Below, one piece after another: positions 34,376 through 42,500 of a stretch of DNA of 52,967 bases (within the stretch, counting starts at the first letter, position 1; each line of letters starts with the position of its first letter). Source of the DNA: Arthrobacter sp. M4 (lineage in GTDB: Bacteria; Actinomycetota; Actinomycetes; Actinomycetales; Micrococcaceae); assembly GCF_020251205.1 (NCBI RefSeq), contig NZ_JAIWYX010000021.1, positions 1 to 52,967 of the forward strand, given 5' to 3'. A program made the position numbers and the translations under genes. Below the pieces are notes generated by a model. The model made no database searches. It saw only the letters and a program-made list of their open reading frames with translations, and was not told the origin of the DNA.

Positions 34376-34861
34376 TCAAAGCATGGGTGGAAATGCCTCA
34401 ACCAATCCAGGGATGCCACGGATGAAGCCAGTAATTCCACCTATTACCGTTCCCTGGAGAACGGCGGGGCCGGCTTCCTGCCCAGTTACGCTGTCGGAGG
34501 CCGCCGTCAGACCTCCAGCAATTGCACCTCCGGCCATGCCGAAGAGTACGCCGCCGACAAGACATCCGATGCCTCCCGTTGCGCCGCAACCTGCCAAAGT
34601 TCCGAGCACGCCAAATATCGTCCCGATGGTAGCGCTGGCTACCGCCCCTTCAAATGTGAGTCCTGTCGGATCAGTATTGTTCATAGGGTTTGCCGCTGCA
34701 TAACCATAGAGGTTTATTTCCTGGGCGGATGGGTCAGCCTGAGTAAACCGCCCAAGGGTCGGGTTGTAGTAGCGGGCTCCGAACTTGATGTACCCGGTGC
34801 TGGCGTCTTTGTAACCTCCGGCGTATTGCCAAGGATTGGTTGCCGCCTGTGCACCCGCGGA
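34376..34861 (-). pseudogene. Orphan YD-toxin C-terminal cassette 2
   Basis: The open minus frame starts at the edge of the IS110-type element with NPWQYAGGYKDASTGYIKFG and GARYYNPTLGRFTQADPS, close to the other two YD genes. After DPTGL comes a 93-residue tip with IGTIFGVLGTLAGCGATGGI and CLVGGVLFGMAGGAIAGGL, another glycine-zipper-like membrane segment unlike the first two in detail. No start codon exists for it. Confidence 0.8.
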
Positions 34862-35158
34862 ACGCAGGAGGGGCTAGAAAGGCCGGAGCGGGCACGTACA
34901 ATCCGAAGGACAGCAGCAAAAAACGGTAATACTGGAAAAGTCCTTGAGCCGGCGTGGCCCAGCAAAAAACTGACGTGCCTGGCGGCACTGTCTTTCCGAC
35001 GATCTGTCCGCCGGCTCAAGGTCCGTCAATGGGTGTCGAGCCAGGCGGACATGACCTCATAGGAGCCTGATACGACCAGTCCCATTACCGTTTTGTCTGC
35101 CCACCTGGCCCGCGCCCGATCAATCAGCATGGATCTCGACTGAGGGGCAATTTCCATC
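34862..35158 (+). ncRNA. IS110 left-end non-coding region, possible bridge RNA
   Basis: About 300 bp between the YD cassette and the transposase start hold no gene. It is known that many IS110-family elements encode a structured guide (bridge) RNA in the non-coding DNA upstream of the transposase. This stretch has the right place and size. I have not folded it, and the element edge is only approximate. Confidence 0.3.
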
Positions 35159-36385
35159 TTGGCAAGCGAAACAACGAAAGTCATCGCGGGTATCGACACG
35201 CACGCCGACACACACCACGTGGCCATCATCAATGAACACGGCAAACCCCTCGGGGACAGGGAATTCCTGGCAGTGGGCTCCGGATACCGCAAAATCGTCG
35301 ACTTCATCACCGGCCATGGTGCTGTCTTAGCTATTGGCGTTGAAGGGACCGGCACGTACGGTGCCGAGCTCGCAAGGATCCTCCGCAGCAATGGACTCAG
35401 CGTGCTAGAGGTAAACCGCCCGAACCGGGCAGCGCGCCGATTGAAGGGCAAATCCGATCCCCTGGATGCCTACCAAGCTGCCCAATCGGTCCTGGACGGC
35501 CGCAGCAAAGCGATCCCCAAGGCCAAGGACGGCCCGGTTGAATGCCTGCGGATCCTACGAGCCGGCCGCACCTCGGCGGTAAAGGCCCGCACCGCAGCCA
35601 TCAATCAAATCAAGAGTCTTCTCGTTTCCGCACCGGATAAACTGCGGGCTAAATACCGTTCCCTTGGCACCGCCTCCATGCTCACGGCACTGCAGCGAGC
35701 GAGACCGGCGGGTCACGTGGCTGATCCTGATTACGTTTGCATGCTTACGTTGAAGTCGTTAGCTACCCGATGCCAAGCACTCAACGCAGAAATTGCCGCC
35801 ACGGACGCTGCGCTCCAGGAGATCCTCGATACCTATGCACCGATGCTTTGCGACTTGCCCGGAGTTGGCACGGAAGTCGCCAGCCAATTGCTGGTTACCG
35901 TGGGAGACAACCCTGACCGATTAGAGAACGAGGCACAGTTCGCTTCCCTCGTCGGAGTCGCTCCCGTGCCAGCATCATCAGGCAAAACCACACGCCACCG
36001 CCTCAGCAGAGGCGGCGATCGGAACGCCAACCACGCTCTCTACCAGGTCGTCCTGGTTCGTATGGCCTCATGCCGACGGACCAAGGACTACGTAGCCAAA
36101 CGTACGGCCGAGGGCAAAAGTAAACGGGAAATCATGCGCTGCCTCAAACGCTACGCAGCCCGGGAAATTTACCGCCAGATCACCAACCCTCAAGCAGCGC
36201 CGAACAACTCAGACTTGCGCCCAATGCGCGTCACACTTGGTTGCACCATCACCACCGCGGCAAGCGAGCTCGGTCAATGGCCTTCCAAAATCTCCCTTTT
36301 GGAACGGGGCATGCTCCGAGACGACCATCTCGCGAAAACTTATCGCCAGTGGTTGAAGGAACGAACGACGCCGGTCCCAGTTTGA
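35159..36385 (+). CDS. IS110-family transposase
   Basis: The 408-residue protein has the N-terminal DEDD RuvC-like domain (Asp13 in GIDTHADTH, Glu62 in GVEGTGTYG, Asp100 and Asp103 in KSDPLDAY) and a C-terminal Tnp_20 domain with the serine in HRLSRGGDRNANHAL. It appears intact and full length. The start is TTG 35159 by frame; no strong ribosome site is seen. Confidence 0.93.
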   Translation: MASETTKVIAGIDTHADTHHVAIINEHGKPLGDREFLAVGSGYRKIVDFITGHGAVLAIGVEGTGTYGAELARILRSNGLSVLEVNRPNRAARRLKGKSDPLDAYQAAQSVLDGRSKAIPKAKDGPVECLRILRAGRTSAVKARTAAINQIKSLLVSAPDKLRAKYRSLGTASMLTALQRARPAGHVADPDYVCMLTLKSLATRCQALNAEIAATDAALQEILDTYAPMLCDLPGVGTEVASQLLVTVGDNPDRLENEAQFASLVGVAPVPASSGKTTRHRLSRGGDRNANHALYQVVLVRMASCRRTKDYVAKRTAEGKSKREIMRCLKRYAAREIYRQITNPQAAPNNSDLRPMRVTLGCTITTAASELGQWPSKISLLERGMLRDDHLAKTYRQWLKERTTPVPV

Positions 36386-36397
36386 CGCGACGTACGG

Positions 36398-36856
36398 CTA
36401 GGACAATGAAATGCCGCTGATCGGAGTACCGGGCGGGAGTGTCAGAACTTGTTTGTGGATCTGCCCGGCGATATCGAGTGCTACGACGAAATCACTGACT
36501 TCCACGTTATCGATGTCGGTCACACCTCCAAGCACAGGTGGAACCCGGAAGCTGTAGACCTCGCCCTCACCTGGGTGCAGACCGGAGCTTTCCGCCTGGC
36601 TAGCCAAGCCAAGCATCAGGTATTCGTCTTGCCCTGAACGAGAATTTAGCTCGGCGTTTAGCTCGTCCTGGTTCGCCCACAAATGTCGCAGTTCACCCCC
36701 GAGCACATCGAGGAACCAAAAGCCGTTGCTTGCTTGGAAAAAGACGTCTCCAAACGGGGAGGTGAAGACGGGGCTTTTGCCATCGAAGTCAAGAAATGAC
36801 CACGAATCGAGGGCAGCAGCGTATAGATCAAGTGGGAAACGGCGAAGGGGCTCCAT
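36398..36856 (-). CDS. Candidate immunity protein (Tdi1/DUF1851-like)
   Basis: The 152-residue soluble protein contains FTSPFGDVFFQASNGFWFLD and LGGELRHLWANQDELNAELN, a pattern like the Tdi1/DUF1851 immunity domain. The C-terminal half (GVTDIDNVEVSDFVVALDIA) may be a second part. No toxin gene is beside it, so it would be an orphan immunity gene next to the IS110 element. The family call is tentative. Confidence 0.5.
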   Translation of the reverse strand: MEPLRRFPLDLYAAALDSWSFLDFDGKSPVFTSPFGDVFFQASNGFWFLDVLGGELRHLWANQDELNAELNSRSGQDEYLMLGLASQAESSGLHPGEGEVYSFRVPPVLGGVTDIDNVEVSDFVVALDIAGQIHKQVLTLPPGTPISGISLS

Positions 36857-37308
36857 ATGGCGACACTAGCTCAGGCGACGCAAGCAGCTTCGCAACCCGC
36901 TAACAAACGAACCGCGCCGTCCTTTGCCCTATGGCCCAATGGCCCCTGGACAGCTCGCAGGGCCAGTCCGCGTCAATCACAATCTGAAATTGACGACTAT
37001 AGGAGCATCGTCGTAGATAAACAGGTTCAGGGGGTCCGGAGGTCTGCGACGGCGCACCCTGAACCCCACAGCCGGCCGCGAAGCGGACGACCATTTCCCC
37101 TGGTTGCAGCGCAGCGGAAACCAGGGCTCCTTGGGGCCGGTTGTGCCCACTGTGGGCAGGTGGAGCCCTCCACGCAGCTCAAAGCTGGGCGATCTGGGTG
37201 CAACCGCCCGTATTTTTGTCAGACCCCTCACCGATAATGCTGCCATGAGGTCGAAGACCTGTTCTATTGTCGGCGTGGCTATGCGAAGATTTGCACTAAG
37301 GTTGTGGT
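36857..37308. other. Gene-free stretch
   Basis: No frame is convincing. A minus frame at 36977-37240 (FELRGGLHLPTVGTTGPKEP) is possible but lacks a ribosome site. Confidence 0.4.
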
Positions 37309-37659
37309 ATGGGTCCGGAGCAGGCCAGTGCCTTGCAGGCACGGTACGCCCGGCGGGCTGGGCCTTTCGGGCTGACCGCGGAAGAGCTCGATTTCGAGCG
37401 CTTCCCGGTCAGCAACGGCTACCCCGGTATCCCGGTCAAAGCCTGGATCAGGTTCCCGTCCTGTGCCGAACTCGTTGACGGCGAGGTGTTCGCCTGGACG
37501 GCGAAAGCCGTCGAAGTGACGTGGAAGGACGGACCCCTCACCTACCGGACATGGGTGTGGTCATCGGCCGTCACCCGCCCCGCCGACTGGAACCGCATGA
37601 ACCTGGGAGAAAGAACAAAACGTGACAGCAACACTGAACGAAACAGCACCAACCCTTGA
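37309..37659 (+). CDS. Small hypothetical protein upstream of DUF6504-like gene
   Basis: The 116-residue product MGPEQASALQARYARRAGPF contains GIPVKAWIRFPSCAELVDGE and VEVTWKDGPLTYRTWVWSSAV, a beta-rich soluble pattern. Its end overlaps the next gene by 38 bp, which suggests coupled translation. I know no function for it. Confidence 0.65.
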   Translation: MGPEQASALQARYARRAGPFGLTAEELDFERFPVSNGYPGIPVKAWIRFPSCAELVDGEVFAWTAKAVEVTWKDGPLTYRTWVWSSAVTRPADWNRMNLGERTKRDSNTERNSTNP

Positions 37660-37942
37660 CGCCCCGGTGGAGGTGCGGTTCACCGCGAAAGGCACTCCCC
37701 TGGCCGTCCGCCACGAGGCCCGGATCTGGGCCGTCGTCGCCGAACCGGTGCACTGGTTCGACCGCTGCGACTGGTGGAACACCAGCCGCCGGGCCCCGGT
37801 CGGGTCCGGTGACATGGTCAGCGTCGAGCACTGGCGCGTAGAGGTCCGCCTGGGCGGGTCAACGTCCGCGCGGCGGACGTTCCACCTGCGCCGGGAGCCG
37901 CTCTCGGAGCAGTGGCTCCTTGCCGCCGTGACAGACGGCTGA
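37622..37942 (+). CDS. DUF6504-like protein
   Basis: GGGAGAAAG precedes GTG 37622. The 106-residue product has EARIWAVVAEPVHWFDRCDW, WRVEVRLG and FHLRREPLSEQWLLAAV, the pattern of the small proteins often found beside the actinobacterial ImuB/DnaE2 mutagenesis cassette. No such cassette is present here; the next gene is a cut-off SRAP protein, also linked to DNA repair. Confidence 0.6.
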   Translation: MTATLNETAPTLDAPVEVRFTAKGTPLAVRHEARIWAVVAEPVHWFDRCDWWNTSRRAPVGSGDMVSVEHWRVEVRLGGSTSARRTFHLRREPLSEQWLLAAVTDG

Positions 37943-38135
37943 CACCCCGGTACACGGCTTCACGGGCCCCGTCGCGGATCGGCTGTGGGACGGCATCCGG
38001 CAGGGGTTCGGCCTGCCGTCCCTCGAGCAGGTACAGGGCAGGTGTTCACAGCGACGATGTCACGGGGCGCTCACAGGCTGGCCCTGTAGGTATCCTCGGT
38101 GCTCTGCCTCTGCCCCAATCAGAGGCCAAAACACG

Positions 38136-38179
38136 GGGAAGGGATGCATCGTCTCCCCCCAGACGATGCATCCCTTCCC
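38136..38179. repeat. Perfect 19-bp inverted repeat with C6 loop
   Basis: Arms at 38136-38154 and 38161-38179 are fully complementary (core GGATGCATCGTCT) over CCCCCC. No T tract follows on either strand. It may be a bidirectional stop or a small palindromic mobile repeat between two convergent histories of DNA. Confidence 0.7.
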
Positions 38180-38256
38180 TCACCTTCCGGTGGGAACGCC
38201 CCGCACAGTCCGGATCCGCTGCCGCAGCTGGTCGGTGCGGTGGCAGAATGAGGGCC

Positions 38257-38607
38257 ATGTGTGGCCGCTACGTTAATGCCAAGGCTCGGGGTGATCTGCT
38301 GTCTTACTACGATGCGGTGGAAGGCAGTGAGCAGCAAACTGCTCCGTCGTGGAATGTTGCTCCGACCCAGGTCGAGCCGATCATCACCGAGCGCCTCGAA
38401 GAAGGCGGCGTGGTGGAACGCCGCCTGCTGACGGCACGGTGGGGCCTAGTGCCGTCCTGGGCGCAGGACATCAAGCTCGGCGCCAAGCTTCTCTGCACTA
38501 AGGCTGCGGCGCAGGTCGTTCTGGTGCCTGATCGGTTGGCTATTTGGCAATGTTGGTCTGAGTTCGCGACGTTCATAATGGCGGAGTATGGTCGACCGCG
38601 AACATGA
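38257..38607 (+). pseudogene. SRAP-family (YedK/HMCES-like) protein, truncated
   Basis: The ATG at 38257 gives MCGRYVNAKA with the catalytic Cys2, then PSWNVAPTQVEPII and RLLTARWGLVPSWA. Homology ends after about 77 residues (KLGAKLL). The remaining 40 codons are unrelated, and the later active-site Glu and His are missing. Normal proteins have about 220-250 residues. It can no longer form the protective crosslink to abasic sites. Confidence 0.78.
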
Positions 38608-38753
38608 GGCCTGCGACCGTTCGTGTGTGGCCACGCAGAAGGTGATTGGCGCCACCCTTAGCCAACCGGGCCGAATACTCCGACTCAACGACGAATGACT
38701 CCCGTTCTGGCTCCTTAACCGCCACCCCTGCCAAGCCTCCATGGCCGGGCAAG

Positions 38754-39077
38754 TCACGCGCGCACGTTGTCGACGTTCACGTAGTAGACGCGCATTCGCT
38801 GATCTGCCGGGCTGTTGAAGGTGTACTGCTCGGGGACACGAAGGAGGTCTTCGGCTGTCACAGGATCAACCACTTCCGGATCTTGCGACCAATGACCGCT
38901 CCAAATCTGGATCAGCCCCTCTCGCAGGAGCCCGATCAACGCAGCGCTTAGGTCCGCCACGGTAGCGCCTTCACGAACACTGCGGATCTCCTCTGCTGTT
39001 GTTATCTCCGGCAATGGGATCAAGTCCTCAAGCCCGAGGTCCAGCAAAGCCTCCCTAAGGTCTGTCTGCTCGCTCAT
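38754..39077 (-). CDS. Small soluble protein, candidate immunity
   Basis: The 107-residue acidic protein starts MSEQTDLREALLDLGLEDLI. Its ATG overlaps the TGA of a very short upstream frame (RYFGGPLAGQPVPLEMP, ending 39074), which looks like the stump of a deleted gene. It lies downstream of the YD toxin and its partner in the same direction, so it may be a second immunity gene. I know no family for it. Confidence 0.55.
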   Translation of the reverse strand: MSEQTDLREALLDLGLEDLIPLPEITTAEEIRSVREGATVADLSAALIGLLREGLIQIWSGHWSQDPEVVDPVTAEDLLRVPEQYTFNSPADQRMRVYYVNVDNVRA

Positions 39078-39155
39078 GGCATCTCAAGGGGAACCGGCTG
39101 ACCGGCCAGTGGTCCACCGAAGTACCTGAGGCGTGCAGGAACCATTGTTTCAGCG

Positions 39156-39551
39156 CTAATACTCGCCACAACTGACTTCCACGATCGCATCGTCGAGAGT
39201 CTCGTCGGTGAGGTATTGGTGTCCAGGCTGTCGCGTGAGCGGGTCCACAAGTAACGCGGTCGTCGTCCACTCCTCCGGGTCACCCAACCAGGTGAAGCCT
39301 TCAGGATCGCTGACGAGACGCTGGCCACCCGTGCCCTCTCGGACGCCGATCCTGAACGACCAGATCGACGCGGCGATTCGAAAGCCAGGTTGGCCAACGA
39401 GGTTGAGCATCGTTCCACTCGGCTGTGTAGCTAGCCAGCCAAAAAGCTCCCGCAGATGAGCGGCCGCTGCGTGGGTCGGCAGACGCAACAGAATGGTTGG
39501 CCCGAACGCACCTTCTCCGAAGTCACCCTCTATGGGGGGCGATGGCATCAT
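39156..39551 (-). CDS. Candidate immunity protein coupled to YD toxin 2
   Basis: The ATG at 39551 shares its A with the TGA of the toxin gene (TGATG). The 131-residue soluble product has GPTILLRLPTHAAAAHLREL, WSFRIGVREGTGGQRLV and a tail DDAIVEVSCGEY. No signal or membrane segment is seen, which fits neutralisation of a cytoplasmic toxin. A specific immunity family is not recognised. Confidence 0.7.
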   Translation of the reverse strand: MMPSPPIEGDFGEGAFGPTILLRLPTHAAAAHLRELFGWLATQPSGTMLNLVGQPGFRIAASIWSFRIGVREGTGGQRLVSDPEGFTWLGDPEEWTTTALLVDPLTRQPGHQYLTDETLDDAIVEVSCGEY

Positions 39552-42500
39552 CACGGGACCTCGCCGGGGTATATGTGCTGCCAAGGGCTGTTCCATTCGG
39601 TCCATGGGTTGTAGTCCCAGTGGGAGTCGTGCCACTTGTCGGCAGGGTGGTTGCGCCACTCGCCGCCACGAGGGTCGTACCAGTGCTTTTCCGCAAGACC
39701 CTGGCGCGAAGCGCCCATCCAATTCCAGGTTTCAGGGTCGAATCCCGGAGGCTTCTCCGACCGCTGCGCGTCCTTAGGCAATTTACTCAAGGCCCGATCG
39801 ACGGCCGTAGCCTCCGCCTTTGCGGCCTTCCCGGCAAGTCCAAGGGCCTTTAGCCCTGTAGCGGCTCCTTTGATGAGTTTGCCCCCAGGGGGGATGCTTG
39901 CGGCTGACAGAACGGCCTCGCCGATGGCGTCGCCGCAGGAGCCTTTGCCGCTGTTGCAGGTGTTGTAGGCCTGGATGGCTTTGGTTCCTGCGTGGACTAC
40001 GCCTGCACCGATGGATATTGCGCCCAGGACGGCTCCGACTGGGGCGCCGACGCCGGTGGCAGTCGCGACGATGGCGAGGACTCCTGCGACGTCGGAGACG
40101 ATGCCGCTGACGTTTTGGACTCCGTCGAGGAATTCGTCCCAGGAGAAGAGCCCTGTGATGTCGATGTAGCGAAGGGGGTTGGCGGTGCCGTAGGTGTAGG
40201 TTCCGGAGATGCTGGTCGACGCGGCCGGGTCGGGAGCGAGGAATGACCCGCCTGTTGGGTCGTATTGGCGTGCGCGCAGGTGGGTGAGGCCGGTGGGGTC
40301 CTGGTACTGGCCGAGCCAGCCCAGGGGCGGGGCGTTGGGGTTGTTCGGTCCGGTGGCCCGTGGTCGCCCGTAGGGCTCCCAGGCCCCGGCGGCGGTGATG
40401 GTGCCGGTGGCGTCGGTGAGGGCGCGGATCGAGCCGAGACGGTCCGTGTGGAAGTAGGCCGCGGCCCCGGTGGCGTCGTTCGCAGTGAGGGGCTGGTCTG
40501 CGTTGGTGTAGTGCCGGATGAGGGCACCGTTGGTGTCCAGTTCGTTGGCGAGCCGGTAGAAGGGGTCCCACTCGAAAGTGGTCTTGGCTGTGCCGAGGGT
40601 GGCGCTGAGCCGGCGTCCGTCGCCGTCGTACTTGTAGCTGGTGGTGCCGGCTGGTGTGGTGACCGTGGCGGTGCGTCCGCCCTTGGTGTAGGTGAAGGTC
40701 TTGTTGCCGGCGGTGAGTGTCTGGCCGCGGTAGTCGTAGGTGTAGTTGGTGGTGCCGCCGGGTCCTGTGCTTTGGGTGCGTTGTCCCTTGGTGTTGTAGG
40801 TGTGGGTGGTGGTTTGTCCGTTGCGGGTGTCGGTGAGGATGTTTCCTGCGTGGTCGTAGCTCCACTCCAGGATTTCGGTGCTGCTGGCGCAGGTTGTGGT
40901 GTAGCAGGCCTTGGTGAGCCGGTCGAGGGTGTCGTACGTGAAGGTGTCGGCCGTGCCGTCGGGGCGGCTGATGCTGACGGGGTTTCCGGCGGTGTCGTAG
41001 GCGTAGCTTTCGTCCAGCAGGGTCGCGGCGCTGGTGGCGTCGGTGATGCGGGTGAGCTGGCCGAGGTTATTGTAGGTGCGGGTTGCCTGTGATCCGTCAG
41101 CGCGGGTGACGGTGAGGGTGTTGCCGTCGGCGTCGTAGGTGTAGTTCGCGACGACGGTGGCGCCGTTCCTTACCTGGGTGACTCGTCCGTCTGCGTCGTA
41201 GGTGTAGCCGGTGACGGCACCGTCGGGGCTGGTCAGGCTGGTGAGCCGGGAGGCGGCGTCGTAGGCGAGGGTGAACGTGCGGCCGGCGCGGGTGACGGTG
41301 GTGAGCCGGTCCAGGGAGTCGTAGGCGTAGGTGGTGGTGCCGTTGAAGTCCTGCATGGAGGCACGGTTGCCGTTGGCGTCGTAGGTGTAGGTGACGTCAC
41401 CGTCGTTGCTGAGGGGCAGGTCGGCATTGAGGAGCCTGCCCGCGTTGTCGTACTTGTACGTGGTGACGGCGTTTTGCGGGTCTTTGATGCTCGCGATCTG
41501 GTTCCGCCGGGTGTACGTGAGCGTGTAGGTGCCCAGCGGGTTGGTGAACGTGGTGGCGCGGTTGGCCGCGTCGTACTGCAGGGTCGTGGTCCGGCCCATG
41601 GCGTCCGTTGTGGTGGTGATGTTGCCGTTGGCGTCGTAGGCAGTGGTGGTGGGCGGGACGGTCAGGTCCGGCCCCTGCACGGAGGTGACGTGCCCGGCGG
41701 CGTCGTACTGGTAGGTCGTGGATCGGCCGGAGGTGTCGGTGGCTTTGGTGACCTGGCCATCGGCGTTGTATTCGACGGTCTCGTATTGTCCGGCGGGGTT
41801 GGTGGCTTTGACCATGCGGCCGAGCGCGTCGTATTCGTACCGCCAGGTGAACTGGTTCGGGTCGGCCCCGGGTGCGTTGCCCCGGGGGGAGACGACACTG
41901 GTCACCCGGCCAGCGGTGTCGTAGGCCATCGAGGTTACCGAGCCCAGCGGAGTGGTGGACCTGGTCTGGTCCCCGTCGGCGCTGTATTCGGCGGTGCTGA
42001 CGTTTCCGAGCGGGTCGGTGGCGGAGGTGATGTTCCCGGCCGCGTCGTAGCCGAAGGAGCTGGTGATGGTGCCGCCTGCCGGGTTGGGCCGGCTGAGCTG
42101 GGTGAGGTTGTTCGCGGTGTCGTAGCCGCGGGTACTGGTGTAGCCGCGGGCGTTGACCGTGGTCGTGGGCAGGTGCTGAGAATTGTAGGTGGCGTTGACT
42201 GCCGCCGTGGTGCCTTGGAAGGACTTCACATCTCCGCCGGGGGTGTAGCTGATGGCGTTGCGTACTCCGTCCGGGCCGAACGTGGCGATCAGCCGCAGCT
42301 GGGTGTCGTATTCATAGTCCGTGGTGTTGCCGACGGGGTCGACGCGGCGCTGCAGCACGTTGCCGAGGTAGACGTCCTTCCAGACCCCGCCCCGCGGGTC
42401 GGTCATCGTCGCGGTGGAGGCCGCGGCGTCCCAGCTGAAGGTGCTGTGGTTGCCCAGCCCGTCCCATTGCTCGGTGACCCTGCCGGTGATGATGTCGTAG

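Larger units (their letters stand above)
34862..36397. mobile_element. IS110-family insertion sequence
   Basis: The unit comprises a non-coding left part, one transposase gene and a short right end. Its left edge is where YD homology ends; its right edge is set just before the next gene, so both are approximate. IS110 elements usually lack long terminal repeats, and none are seen. Confidence 0.6.

Noticed and set aside
39783..40865. 360-codon minus frame overlapping the YD toxin 2 C-terminus
   Set aside because: It is a frame-shifted shadow rich in His, Arg and Pro, without a start signal.
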